Source of the DNA: Dicaeum eximium | Lineage: Eukaryota > Chordata > Aves > Passeriformes > Dicaeidae | Reading direction: 5' to 3' | DNA length: 64,000 nucleotides | Assembly: GCA_013396995.1 (NCBI GenBank) | Contig: VWZP01006006.1 | Span: 62,001-126,000, forward strand | Part shown: piece after piece, positions 39,001-52,320 of the stretch | Layout of the letters: every line of letters begins with the position of its first letter | Numbering within the stretch: the first letter of the stretch is position 1 | Made by a program: the position numbers and the translations under genes | The notes under the pieces: model-generated | Seen by the model: only the letters and a program-made list of their open reading frames with translations | What the model was told of the DNA's origin: nothing | Databases searched by the model: none

Positions 39001-41205
39001 AATTGCTATAAAGGAAACAAGATAGCAGCTTGTATTGAAAAAAGAGATGTTTAAATAATTGACCTATGCCTAACTTCATTTTGAAAATAGAATACTAACA
39101 AAAATTAAATATAATGGAAAAGCAGAATAGATTGTGCAACTAGGACATATATTTCACCTATGGTCTCCTCCTTCTACAGATTTTTGAAATATTCCCATAC
39201 AGGTAAATATTTTTTTCTGAAGGCTGGATCTATGTTACCTTCAAAACTATGTTTGAAGCTGTGTTTCATCCATTCTGACTGGACAGAAATAATCATTAAG
39301 AACCGACTTAGGGAAAATTTCCATGCATATTTTGTAGTAATCTGACTCAGAGCAATCCTTATGAGATTGCAATATCCCTTTGCTTGGCTTTATTTTTAAA
39401 TTGCATTATTTTTAAATTGCAGATTGAAACTTGAACTAAGAAAAAAATAGGTATTAAATTTACATAATTTATTTTTCTATCAATTTGGAAAGTCCAAGTT
39501 CACATATGTGGCAGTCATGTTGAATTTTAAATTTTCCAGGATTTTTGCGAAATAACCTACTTTCATGGAAAAAGAGGCATATCCTTCTCCTGGTCTCTAA
39601 TTTTGAACTACTATATAAAAAAGCAAGGAAGGAAGCCTGTATTCCAAATTCACCCTTTCTTTCCTTGTCAGGGCTTTGCACCATTTCATTTATCCTAAAA
39701 GTAAAATCTAGACCTAAATAAAAGGAAAAGACCCCTCCTAACAGGAAATGTCACCAAAAGACTTGTAAGATATAACCAACAGTTTGTCTCTCTTCCCTGA
39801 AGTCCTTGCATGTACATAAAAAGTGTTTCTGATTTTTTTTTTTTAACATTAACCTATGAAGTCTTTGAAGCAGATATGATCATTTGGATCACAATTTCTT
39901 CACTCCTAAGTGCAAAAGGGAATCAGCCATGACTGGCTCTCTAGGAGCTCTGATAATGCATTTAAAAGTATATTTATAAAATTAGAATTAAAATGAAAAT
40001 ATATTTCTGCACATGTACCATAAAACTAGTTCTGCAGAGAACACACTTTCCTGCAAATGAATTGTGAGCAGAATGCTGAAAATAACGTCAAATGCAGATT
40101 AAAACACACAGCTCTGTAAATGCAACACATCTTTTTCTCGGAAAGAAAAAAAATGATGTGTACTCAAGTTTAACATGGTAGGTACCAATTAATTAATTAT
40201 GAAAATAAGAAGATAAAGTTTTCCTAGTTACTTTTGACAGTTTATTCCTCAAATAGTTAATGAATTAGCTATTACAGGGTAATTTTAGTGATGCCAATCA
40301 AGATATCTTTAGAGTAATAGCTACTACTGCTTACAAGTGTCAGATGTTTCATTGTAAACCGAGAAAGAAAAAAAAACCCAACAAACACAAGCCAACAAGT
40401 AACACCCATCAACCACTCACTCCCAGGAAAAAAAAATAACCTCTCTGCCCTCATTATTTGTGATTGTGGATAGACAAAAAACGGAGCACTTCAAAACAGA
40501 CAATTTTAATAGAAGCCACTATTTTATATGAAAAGTGAACACCTACAAGCCTTCCATCAAATTAATTATCTGAAATTTGTAAATAAATTTCTGGAAACTT
40601 CCCAAGTTCTCTGTAGTTTAGAGATGTCCTTTGGTTCTCCTGTTTACAATTTGATGCTAAAAATTTAGTGCCAACCTGAATTTGGAAGCTAGCCTATGTA
40701 ATCAATGCCATTATAAATGACTGGAAAGATATTTCAATGAATGACAAGTTCAAGCTAATGATTTTCTGTTTCTGAAATCCCAGATAATTTTCTGTGATTC
40801 TGTTAAACTTGGAATATGACACTTCACCAGTTTAGAAAGTATAGAAAATTGTGTTACAAATGTACCATTTTTAATGTATTTTGCATTATTTTAACCTATT
40901 CTTGAGTCAAATCATACAATAAATTAATTGATGAAAAATTGAGAAAGAATTTCCACTTGCCTAGATATATTAGAAAAAAAAATTTACAGAACACTTGGAA
41001 TTCAAGAGCCAATTAAAAAAATGTATTCTGTTTCATACAAAGCAGTAAAATATTACTTAGTTTATTTCACAGGTAGAAAAATCAATCAAGATTGTCTCAA
41101 AGTCACTAATATTCCAGAGGTTTGAACACTGGTTTGATTGAGACTCTGCTGCGAGACTGGCACTCAAATACAATAGAACATGGGTCATAAACAAAAGGTA
41201 AAATC
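36029..41205. other. Intergenic, no gene seen
   Basis: AT-rich DNA between the two CR1 copies. The only notable item is the C-rich tract at 38677-38700. Confidence 0.72.
38677..38700 (-). other. Potential G-quadruplex (C-rich on plus strand)
   Basis: Runs of 8, 3, 6 and 4 C separated by single T or A bases. The minus strand therefore has four G-runs of three or more with 1-nt loops, the classic G-quadruplex pattern. It is isolated in AT-rich DNA. Confidence 0.8.
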
Positions 41206-41720
41206 CTAGAATAACTAAATCTGGAAACAATTTCCAGGCACATGAGGGACAAGAAGTTGGTTAAAAGTGGTCAGCAAGGATCCACAAAGGGAAAGCCAAG
41301 CTTGACTGCTCTGAGAGTCTTCCACAATTAAATGACTCAGTGTGTAGATGAGGGGAGAGCAGTGGACACTGGATACCTCATCGTGTGGAAGGCTTTTGGC
41401 TCTGTCTCCTGTAAGATCTTCAAAGACAAGCTGCTGAAGTAGGGGCTGGATAAGCACAGAGGTGGATTGAAAACTGCTGAGCACCTGAGCCTGAAGCATT
41501 GTGGTCAGTGGCATAAAACCTAGCTAGAGGCCAGTGTCAGGCAGTGTATCCCAGGGATCCCTACCGGGTACAGCCCTCTTCAAGATCTTATTACTGATCT
41601 GGGGGAAATACTGAAAGCATTCACAAAACAGATATTTGGCTTGTGGAGAGGTAAGAGGGAGAACCTCAAACCCCCTGCCAACACCAGATATGGCCATGCA
41701 GGTCAACGATAACTTATGTG
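41206..41720 (+). mobile_element. CR1 LINE fragment (reverse transcriptase region)
   Basis: On the plus strand this reads like the middle of CR1 ORF2: CACATGAGGGACAAGAAG, then GGATCCACAAAGGG, GATGAGGGGAGAGCAGTGGA, GGCTTTTGG.TCTGTCTCC and GATCTGGGGGAAATAC. These correspond to the segment from the QHGFTKGKSCL motif through the F-TV motif towards the YADD region. It is interrupted by stops and small indels and has no 3' tail. It is an old internal fragment. Confidence 0.82.
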
Positions 41721-42159
41721 ACTCTCATAAGGAATCACCTACATAATAACAATCTTTCTCAAAAAAAAGTCATTCAGAGAAATAGTAGAGTGAAAAGTTA
41801 CAACTGAGATGTAAAACCAAATGCTACAAAATCTTAAAGCCAGAGAAGCTATTACTGAATGAATAAACAAGTTTCACTACTTTGACAGCTCATTCCTAGA
41901 GATGGATTTAATATTTAACAGAACAAAAATGTGTTTTAAAAGCAAAACTAATTGAAACAATAAGACAACAACTGATGAGGAAGTTAATACTAAAAAGAAT
42001 GCTTGAAAAATTAGAATTTGTGGAAGACAAACACACCCAAACAACCATTATTACAGACTAAGATAGCCTTGTTTTTCTCTGGGCTCATGCTAGAGTCCCA
42101 GTATACCTGACAAACTCAAATCAATATCATGACATTGCTTCAAATGTTCATCAGGAAGA

Positions 42160-42194
42160 CACATATATATATATATACACACACATATATATAT
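42160..42194 (+). repeat. (AT)n/(AC)n dinucleotide microsatellite
   Basis: Alternating AT and AC dinucleotides: an ATATAT block, an ACACAC block, then a second ATATAT block. Confidence 0.95.
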
Positions 42195-44848
42195 GGAGCT
42201 GAAACAACAGTTGTAAAATATCTTACTCCAGAATCCTCTACCAAGAAGAGTAATGAAGAAGGAAAAAAGAAGGGTCATATCAGTGAAATGTAATAAGCAA
42301 GTACCAACTCTGATAGCTGGAGTCACATGTTGAACAACTAGAATTTTTCATTCTTACTTGTTGCCAACTATCTTCCCTGGCATACCAGCCAAGAACCTGA
42401 TGGTCAATAGAACCTTTATGCAAATTTCAGAAAACAACTTAAGGGGAGAGATACCAACCACATGGGAGCCTCTATCTGAATTGCCTTTTGTGGCAATTTG
42501 GAATGTATGGGAATATTTTCATGCCCCTTGCACAGACAAAGCTCGTCATGCTATAGGGCAGTTCATTCTGGAACCGTGTACCTTCTGGCTCTCAGTTTAA
42601 CTTTTTGAGCACTACATTTGGGTATTTTAGATTAATCATCAAGGCTAACTTACCATCAGCTGACCATGCTGCATAGAGTGAGGCACTTTGTGTAAGCTCT
42701 GACCTCATTACCAACGAGGAGGGTGAGATGAGCTCTCTGCATTTTCCTAAGCTCTGGCTTCTTTAAGGGGATGCTGGTTGTTTCATCTACAGCTCCCTTT
42801 CTTGGCCTCTGACTCTCCTACAGAAACCACTGCAGCCCCTGAACAGCAGGAGACCTATCATGGTAGAGAAACAAAGGAAGCTCAGTCCATAATACCTTTT
42901 ACTATTTCCTTTTTCTATTATTTTATAAGAATACTTTATTCTTTTTCTTAGAGATCTTTTCATATAATGCTGTCTCTTGGTCTGATTCCTCAATTTGTGC
43001 AGTATTTCAAATCTCTTCATTTATAGCAATGACATTTTTCCATTGGCTGGTATTGCTTATTTTTCATTCTTTATAACAATAATGTCAAAACAAAACAAAC
43101 ATCTGCTCAAATGCAGTAAATTATCTGGCTTTCCTTTCTCTGTGCAGAGTAAAAATAGCTGAAGTTTATTTCATAAAGTGAGTGTTTTCAGGCTGTAGTA
43201 TGCCTGACATGAGTACTGCTCAAAGGCAGAATTTAACCTTTCATGTCTGGTTTAAAGTGCTCAACTACTCTCCCATAATTTCCAGCAATTTTTTTGCCCT
43301 AAGTCTTACATGATCAATTAATTTAAAAACAGAGCACCACTTGAAGAAACAAGTGATTTTTAATGGAAGGTCCACTTCAGCAATTTGCAATGTTATTGGA
43401 TGTTGTTAAAATAGTTAACCCACAAAATACTGAGGCATGTTCCCCTGAGAAGCTGCTCTTTTGAATCTGACCCCAGCAGTAAAATAATCCTCAGAGAATT
43501 AGCCAGGATGAGGCTAATATTAGAGAGAAGTGCAGGCAGGCAGGTGTAGGTAAGTCAAGGCAGGCCCATGTAAGCTTGTTATGATTTCAGAGCTGCATAG
43601 GGGAGCTGCTTTTAGAACAAGTTAGAACAATTTCTTTCTAATAAGGGTTTATTTATGTGCTTGAATGATAATAGTTTCTATATCTACAGCTGGCTGGCAT
43701 CTGGACAGCTTGGGGGACAGTGGGAATATTCATTATACTCTCTTTATTCACATATACAGAATATGAACCAGAGTGACAGGAGCAGAACAACTCCAGTGCA
43801 GATCCTATCTGTGCCACACCTCTTTTGCCACTTTCCCAGTAGCATCCTGTAAAGCAGAGCATACTCCATGGCTCCAAATACTGCATTGGGTACCACTTCT
43901 CACAGTATTTTTGGGGAACTCATCAAGCATTCCTAGTCTCTTGCACAGAAACTCTTATTGTCTATGTATGCAGCAAAGTAAATAATTTTGAGCTGTTGAA
44001 GGATGGGGATCAATACCCAGACTAACACTTTGTTTTAATACTTAGATTTACTATGACTATACTTTTAGAAATTGGAGGTTCATAAGTTCATAAGGCAGAA
44101 AGATGTTGCACATACAATGGCCTAGATAAGAAAATCAAACAAACAAAAAAAGGATGTTAGTTTGTATACCTATAATCGAATTTATGGTTGTTTCTGAGAC
44201 AAAATATCACTGCATGGAATATCAGCTGCACAGAATGACCTTGAATTATATATGTCTTAAAAGCTCTACAATACATTCATTCTTATCTCAAGAAGAATAT
44301 CAAATACTTTAGTATTTCTTATACAGAATAGCAAGAAAAATATTTATCATTTTTCTCCTCTCCTCCTGCAGCTGAACCCATATAGGTAAGCCACAAATAA
44401 GCCTGATTTGTTTACCAGTGGACATTGCATTAGCAGTTGTGTGTTATTTGATAGAAAAATCATTTGGAAAAGGAAATAACTGAAATATTAACATTTAAAA
44501 TCCTTGTGTGAATCTATTCTGAAATGAATCCTTTAAGAAAGAATTAGAATTATTTCCAGAATTGGCTTACTGGAAGCTGAAAAAGAGGATGTAGAATAAA
44601 AACATTTTATGTGAGAATAGTGTATTTCTAACTAAAGCGTTCACCTGATAAGTGACATAAACTTATTAAGACTTAGAATTAAAAAATCCCATTCTGTTGC
44701 CACTGAAAAGTTAATCACAGTGTGAAGCTAATCCTGGATATCAGGATTTTCCCACCAATAAGCTCCATGGTATATAAAGTAGGCCCTACAGTAGCACATC
44801 TATGCTTTAGATGCTAAGACTTGAGCCTCTATGAACCATCTTAAGTTA

Positions 44849-44888
44849 AAAAAATTAAATAAATAAAAAAGAAAGAAAGAAAATGAAA
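44849..44888 (+). repeat. A-rich (AAAT)/(GAAA) low-complexity tract
   Basis: AAATAAAT units followed by GAAAGAAA units. Confidence 0.85.
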
Positions 44889-46703
44889 AAAGAACCACAA
44901 TAATCAGCATTTAAGTTAATATAGGAGCATGAAAGGATGTATATAATCATCTACTTAGTGGAAGCTGCTGGTGCAGTAATTCTCAATAAGCACTGGATCT
45001 TCGGGTCTTCTGTAAAGCAATAAAAATTCATTGCTTAAATAGATGAAAAAACTATTCTCTGCAGCCATCAGAAAAACAAATAAACAAAGCCAGCAGACCT
45101 AGCTATATTTCATTAGGATTGTTTCAATAACTTTGCAAGATAAGTTCAGTTGATGGAAGCTTTTAACACCACAAATACTGCACTGCAACAACAAAGACGT
45201 GTAAGAGTAGCAGCTCAGAACTCAAGAGCTTAGTCCTATTGCTTTACTCCAATGTTTTGCAGTAAGGTGCAGAAACCCAATGGACAAATAATAAGGTACT
45301 TAGTGAAGTGTTTGGGCTAGTCCAGAAATTCAGAATAATGCTTCTGTAAGATGGTTGGGCAAACATTTTCAGAATTCTTCCAGTAGTATAACATTGTATA
45401 AAATTTCTCATTGTTGAAGCATATGAGTATAGCCTTAACGAGCCCGTGTGCTTCTACAGACACACAGCATTTCCAGCAGTGCAACTGTTTAGTGATCTTT
45501 TTCCCATCCATAAGAAAATCTGCATGAAACATAACTCCCAGTAAATGGCTCCACACTTTAAAAAAAAACCCCAAACCACTATAAATATCCCCAAAATGAC
45601 ACTATTTTTAGGAATTTTTAAATATGGTTTCTCAGTGTATGGACAATTGATTGCTCCAGCTGAAAATCTTCTTTCAGTAAAAAGAAAAATACCTTCCAAA
45701 AAAATCAATAGACACTTGTTTATTTTCTACTTGTTTTGTATAAGACAGGGTTAAGTACACACTAGGACTTCAGAATATCAGTTTCAGGTGGGAGGAATTT
45801 AGAACATGTGTTGTAAATTGGATAATTAGCTTTTTTTAATTAGCGGTTTTGATGAGGAAGCATGCATAGTCAAAAAAGGCATCAGAGACCAGGAGAAGGA
45901 AGTTTTTGAAAGCTATAATGTCAGATTGAGTTGGCCTGCTGCCTGGAATGTGCTCAAAAATTACCCTAAAAGCTCAAAGTGTAAATGGCATTGAAGAAAA
46001 TAGTTGTTCTGTCAGAAAATTATGTTTTCCTCTCTTTACACTGTTGCCACATATGTACTTTTGAAAACTCAAAGGGTGGTTCAAGGTATAGTGCCATTTT
46101 AAAAACAATCACAGAGGAAAGAAAATTGATGTATCTGCCTCAGGTTCATCTCAAAAGCTTACCTTTTAATGGCTTTTCAAGGTCTGAGGTTTTTGTGGTT
46201 CCTTTGTTTTTATGCTTTGTTGTTGAATATGAGTTATGACTTAATTTTCTTATTTTGTTTTTGCAACGCACGGTATTTGTTTTCTTTCTTGTCCACACAC
46301 ATTCTTCTCTAAGGTAAAGGTTGCAGGGCTTCCCTTGAACTGCTGTGAGAGATAGCAGTAAATGGGTAGGAATTCAACAAGTCCTTTGGGTATGCCTAGG
46401 TTGAATCTAACTTTTTTTGGGGTATGCCAGCTTCTGAAAAATGGCAGGGAATATTAAATTCCCAGGAAGTCAGAAGCAATAACACATGAAAATTGGCTGT
46501 GATCAAAGAAAGAAATAAGCAAGAATTGTTGGAATTAAGATGATGTTATTTATCTAAGAAAACTGATTGTATGTCTTCTCTACCTACATATGTGTAATAC
46601 TGCTTGCACCTCTTAAATAACAAAAAAAACCCCCAGATTTTGTGGTGGTTGAGGTCCACTACAAGAACCAATGGAACTTCCATTTGTTTTGGTTTTATGC
46701 TTG

Positions 46704-46731
46704 GTTTGTTTGTTTGTTTGTTTGTTTGTTT
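46704..46731 (+). repeat. (TTTG)n microsatellite
   Basis: About seven copies of TTTG followed by another T-rich GGTTTGG region up to about 46763. Confidence 0.93.
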
Positions 46732-48010
46732 TTGTGGCTTGTTTGGTTTGGTTTTTTTTTTTGGTGCAAATTGACATAAAGATTTAATTATCTTTTCCTG
46801 AAACACTGCCTGTAGACAAGGAACACTCATTCTTAGACTGTTAAACTGCCAGACTTCAGAGGTAAAATTATTATTTAATACATGAAAAGGTAATAATAAT
46901 AAAAAAAAATCAAAATAATATGAGATGAGATAATTTATGTTTAACGATCCTGATTACATCTTTGAAAATTTTCCTCATTTTCAACTCCCAAGTAAGGATT
47001 ACAAAAATGCTTCCCACCACACTATCATGAACTTAAAATCTACAGTGAAATATCAGTAACATATCAGTCTAAGAGAACAATATAATGGAAAGCATTTCTC
47101 ATGTCCCAGGTCTCTGCAATAGCAGCAATGTTGGTAGGTCTCTCTAAGGGTCTTTTGCATCCTATAAAGACAATAAAAGGTTTAAATTCTTCTTTTATTA
47201 CAGCTTAAGTTGTAGAACTCTCAGTAGGTTCCATTTCTGATTGTCTTTCAAACTACATTCCACAATGACACTTCTACATGCTTGCTGAGGTTTCCGTCCC
47301 CTCCTGCTCTTTTATTTCTCTCTCCTCTTTTTTTAATTTTTTTTTTCCCTTTTAAAGGAGCACATTAAAGAAACATCAAGAAAATGCTCAGAGCAAAAAG
47401 TGCACACTTGTCAGAACCCTACAAACCAGTAAATCAATAAGGAGGAGAAACTTGGAAAGCAAAAATTGGTCTGCATGATCTTTGGAGAAAACCAATATAC
47501 AAATGCAGTGTGTATTTTGCAAGGAATGTCAGGAACAGTTAATTGATACCCTGGATAATGCAAAGGAAAATTAGAAAGACGGTACAAACTGGGTTTAATT
47601 TTCAGTGCCCAGAAATTATTTGTTTCCATTTACACTGCTATTTGGTACCAACCCAATATATCAACTATACCAATAGCCTGAAAACCTCTGCTTTATCAGT
47701 AAGAAATGAAGACTCCAGACAGCCCTGCTGCAACAGCTATTTGGTGCATTTGGCAGTCCCTACAATGACTTTCATTACAAAGTCCTTTCCTTGGATACCA
47801 GAAAAAGCAAACAAGAAAGCATCAGCCAACTATATTCTTCTTTGAAATTTTGCTCTTCCAAAATTTTGCAAATTCACAGAAACAATCAGTTTGTGGATCT
47901 TTTTTAGAATACTACTACTCTAATCATCAGGTTCTCATTGTCTCGAACACTCTTCAATAATAATGGAAAATAAATATTTCAATCCTGTTGTAATAAATCT
48001 TGAAGACTAC

Positions 48011-48056
48011 TTGTGGTTGGTTGGTTGCTTTTTTAGTTGGTTGGTTGGGTTTTTTA
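48011..48056 (+). repeat. (GGTT)n-like imperfect repeat
   Basis: Short, interrupted GGTT repeats with T-runs, similar in composition to the tract at 15850. Confidence 0.85.
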
Positions 48057-49065
48057 TTGAATCCAAACCATCTATCACATAGGAGCTGTTAGACAGCAGA
48101 GGACGAACAAATTTTCTGCTGGGTAAGGGATGCATGAATCAAAGTGTGGTGAACAATTAGGAATTTCATCTTACAAATATACTCTGAAGAAATAGCAAGG
48201 ATTAAAATACGTTTCTGACAAATACATACAAATTATAATATTCTAGTATTGTTTACTTTTTCTCTGGTAATGCAGACCAGCAGAAAGGTAAGGGATATTT
48301 TCACCTTCTTCCAGGGCAGCTCCTCTTCCAGAAATACCTGAAACTTTAGGACGTTAATTCTTACTTTTTGAATATGTTTTCCCTTTGAAAATATTCCAGT
48401 GATTGTAGACATGTCGGTAGCAACCATGGAGATATTACTGTTTGTGAGTGGGTTGGTATTAAGGTAACACAGACCAGTTATTCTCTGGATTTATCTTGGT
48501 GTGAAAGATGTTATAGCTTGTTTAAACATAAAGAATTACATAACCATCAGGTAACTATTATCTGATTTGTTTCAGATTTGTTTAGCTTTATGTAATCATA
48601 TGGTGTAACTCTATATATCTATATTTGTAGTTTTGCATTTGTTTGAAAGAATTATTTGCTGTAGAATGAACCTATGATCTTAAAATAAAATCCAGATATA
48701 AAAAAATCACAAAATGAGAAGAGGCCTTGAAAATATTGTCCCAGGATGCTGCCATTGGAACAGGATGCTACAAGGTGTAAATGGCTTACTACCACTTAGT
48801 AAGCATTCTGATCACTGAATGGATAAAATATTGCAACCTGGTTAAAATGAGCTTTAGAATAAAGAAGTATTCAATCTATGTAGAAGAAATCATATAAAAT
48901 ATAGTCAGACTTGTGGACCAGTAAAGAAAGATTAATGAGTAAAGAATGCTAGTAACATATAAAACATCCCCAAGCAAATATTTCGGTCATATGCCAAAAA
49001 TTTTATCCCACTGACCTACAAAAAATGACCAACTCAGGTTAGAGTTACAGTTTTAATATGAAATT

Positions 49066-49340
49066 ATCTGGTTTAAAACTAGCTGGGAATTAAACTCCAA
49101 ATGAGCTGTCCTCCTTCCCTGTGCCACCTTCTAGTGAGAGAGGGACAAAGGCAGAGACTATGGGTTGAGGTAAAAATTTACTGAAAACGAACATTAATGG
49201 GATGAGAAATGAGCAGTAACAACAATATTAATAACAAAAGTATACAAGAGAGAGGGTGATTTGCACACAAACAAGGTGCTCACCACCTTGACTTAGCTCC
49301 ACATGGCCACTGAGACAAAGAAAAATGATGGATGATATTT
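49066..49340 (-). mobile_element. Degenerate avian ERV LTR fragment
   Basis: TGGTTTAAAACTAGCTGGGAATTAAACTCC resembles the complement of the terminal part of an ERVL-type LTR, which usually ends near AACCACGACA. It is followed by GGTTGAGGTAAAAATTTACTGAA, a stretch with AATAACAAAAGTATACAAGAGAG, and GATTTGCACACAAACAAGGTGCTCACCACC, which parallels the usual primer-distal LTR sequence. It is diverged and its right boundary is uncertain. It lies about 400 bp left of the 2.57-kb duplication. Confidence 0.55.
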
Positions 49341-49750
49341 CAGGATCTACAAGCTGTTTCCAGCTCAGGAGCTAACCAACTACAGGAATCATTTGACCTC
49401 CTTTGGCCTTGATTCCATGCATCTTTCTCTGTATTTTCTGAAATTTGTGATATCAAAGTAGCTATCTCCACAAGGAGCTGACTTAGAAACCTCTAGCTGT
49501 TAGTAGGAAAATATAAAACGATAGTAATCATTCAGGACTGACAAGAACTATCACCAAAGGAGAAATATTGAATTTTTAAAAACAAAACCAAATGTACATG
49601 AAGGTAAAAGGACTAAAGTGAGTCCCTATACCCCTGTCAGACTGGGGAAAGTAGATGAAGCTTTGGGAGGGATTATCAGTGAGTTAGTGTCTACAGCGAG
49701 ATGAAGGAGAGGTATTAGGATGAATTCTTTGCTATGGAAGGTCTACTGTG
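49341..49750. other. Short intergenic stretch, nothing recognised
   Basis: Sequence between the degenerate LTR and the first duplicated copy. It may include more of the eroded LTR. Confidence 0.55.
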
Positions 49751-52319
49751 TAGACCTGTGTACTGTTTTCCCATAAGGAAAGATGCCTCTCTCATTTTGA
49801 AGTCCTGGAGAGTCCAGCCTGCCTTGAATTTCTATGATGCCTGAGGTAGTGGCAGCACAGGATAGGAGGGAAATTGAAAAACTTACTCCAGATTTTTAGG
49901 TGGCTGAGGTTGAGTGAGATGTACCACGGGGGATGCAAGTGCTTACAGAAGCTGTCTAGGATGTTTTCACATTCAGTGGTGGAAAAACAGAGAATGATTT
50001 TTGTGATAACAAGATACAGAAAGAATCTGGAAGATGTATTACTTTAGACACTAACCTTTGAGAAGGCTTGTAAAATAAATGTAAATAAATATTTGAATTC
50101 ATAAGTGATATAGGTAAATTGTCATTTGCAACCAATGAAATGAGGTTCATCAGATACCAATGAAATGTGGGAATGTTGAATTAGACTGCTGAAAGTCTAG
50201 AAGGAGACATTTAAGCATAACTTATTTTATCACCTCTTTTAGGTCTCCTGGACACCTTATCTTGATTTGCCAAAGTGTTTGTACATATGCAATAAATAAT
50301 AAATTAGAAACTAGATTTTTGTCCTATGAAAATATAATATATATAAAATATAATAAAATATAATATATATAATAATAATATTTAAACTACTTTTGGAATA
50401 CTGTTTAAATTAATGTGTGAATTTCAGAAACAATACTAGAGTGGCTGGTCAGAGTCTGACAAACAGAATGAGCTGTCAAGTAAATAAACAGTTGAGTAGT
50501 CGAATATCAATTTAGGTTCATAGTCAACATTTTTTATTATCTATTATATTTTACAGGTGTTGTTCATATTTGATTTTTTTTCTTTTTCTGGAATGAATGT
50601 TGTTGTCATTTCATAGTTATTTTAGCAGCTAGACTATCCTTGTCCTGTTTAATTGCCTACTGGATAAGTGCCCAATATAATAGCAGATTTTTTTTTAGTA
50701 CTATTTCTAGAGCGGATGATCTTTATTTTTGTCAATACATTTTAACCATTTTCTTTTTTCTTTCTTCAGGGTCAGCCAATTTTTGCTTATCTTCCAGGTG
50801 TCCTTACTATTAATAATGCAGGGTATTTTTTACATTTTTAAGTCCAATTTACTGAATCAGTATATAAAAAATTTCTTTTCAAGCTCCCAAGCTACTTAAA
50901 AATTTGTTGAAGATGTCCTTTTTAAAGTCTTTTCTGAGAAATTTCTAATGACAGAGACTGATTTACTTATAATGGTGTCAGAAGTAATGCTTCATATATA
51001 ATTTATATATATATTACTATGAGTAAGTCTTTATCCTTTAAACTTTAATATAATAACTTTGTAGTATCCATTTGGTCAGATAGATGTATGCAGACTTTAC
51101 TGTCTCACTACAAACCAAATCCATTTGAACCCCGATATGTGGAGTATTACTTAAATTGTAAACTTTAATATTATGAAGGTATTATCTAAATATTAATTAA
51201 AATGTATGGGGAATTGAGAGCCTTTGATATCCTGTTCCAATTTCTGCTATTTGAGTGGTTTTTGAAGCACTGGTGTTTTCTAATTTTATTTGATAATTTT
51301 TGCTCTTAGTACCATATATCTCACTGCCTTTGCTGGCACACATCTTGTTGAGTCCCATACATATTTCTGACTAGTGTTATTATCTGTTTGCTGTGGTTAA
51401 GGTGTTTCATACTGATGTAAGCAATATCTCTGTATCCATGTTTTGTCCTTCATACTGGAGTTAAATATTACTGTTCCTTGAACTCAGTGTATGAGAGAGA
51501 AGGCTGATATAGGATCCTGTATAAATAATTTTTTTTCCAAAACAAGTACGAAAGCAACCACAATATAATTTTCAAATGCTTTTTTTATAAAATATAATTC
51601 TCTCTATTTTTCTTTTTACCAGTTTTCTGGTAGAAGAATGTTACAGACTTTACTAATAGCTACTGGTTTTTTTTCATATAAATTCTATTAAATTTTTTCA
51701 TAATGTGGATCAAGGGTGAAATGCCTTCTTTTCCAGAATGTAAAATTAGATAAATTCCTTCAACTTCTGCTCCTTAGAGAGCATATATTAGATCTGACTT
51801 TCAAGCATAGAATGCACACTGTCTTTTCAAACAAGTTTTACCCTCATCTGACAGGGTGACCCCTTATAATTACGGATAAGTGTTAAAACAACCAGACTTC
51901 CAATGCAGATTCTGAAAGCAAAGCTAGGATTGTAATGACAATGCCTGTGAGAAAAAAATGTGGTAGTAAAAAATTACATTAATTGAAGACTATGACTATC
52001 CTCAGTAATAGGCAGAATTTCTTCTCAGTCTTATGATAATCAAAAAGCTGCATCAGGATGTATAAAGTCAAAACCAAACTGAAACTTTTTATTTTGGCTT
52101 AATTGATAAACAAAATATATTTTTCCAGTCGCAGCAATGGGTCTGAAGCTGCAATAGGCTATCAAGTGATTGATTTGTATATTTTTTTTAACTTTAGACA
52201 TCTGAATGCTAAGCATTTATTATATATGCATAGTCTTAATTTCCTTGGCTTTTATATAACAAAACAGAACTCACAACACTCTGAATCTGTATGAGTGAGA
52301 TTGAAACAGAAAGCCAATC
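49751..52319 (+). repeat. First copy of near-identical 2.57-kb direct duplication
   Basis: This sequence recurs at 52321-54888 in the same orientation with only a handful of differences that I could see. The copy breaks off at ...AAAGCCAATC directly before the N at 52320, exactly where the second copy continues into unique sequence. It contains no recognisable gene, only AT-rich DNA with a TATAAAATATAATA-type stretch near 50336-50386. Confidence 0.96.
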
Positions 52320-52320
52320 N
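52320..52320. other. Single-base gap (N) at the duplication junction
   Basis: A lone N lies exactly at the boundary of the two 2.57-kb copies. This suggests a contig or haplotype join rather than a sequenced tandem duplication. Confidence 0.95.

Larger units (their letters stand above)
41721..49065. other. Intergenic, no gene seen
   Basis: AT-rich DNA with the microsatellites at 42160, 44849, 46704 and 48011. No gene or further transposon was identified with confidence. Confidence 0.7.

Noticed and set aside
49956..50150. Matching 64-codon frames in both duplicated copies as a gene pair
   Set aside because: Identity comes from the whole 2.57-kb duplication and the frame has no recognisable protein content.
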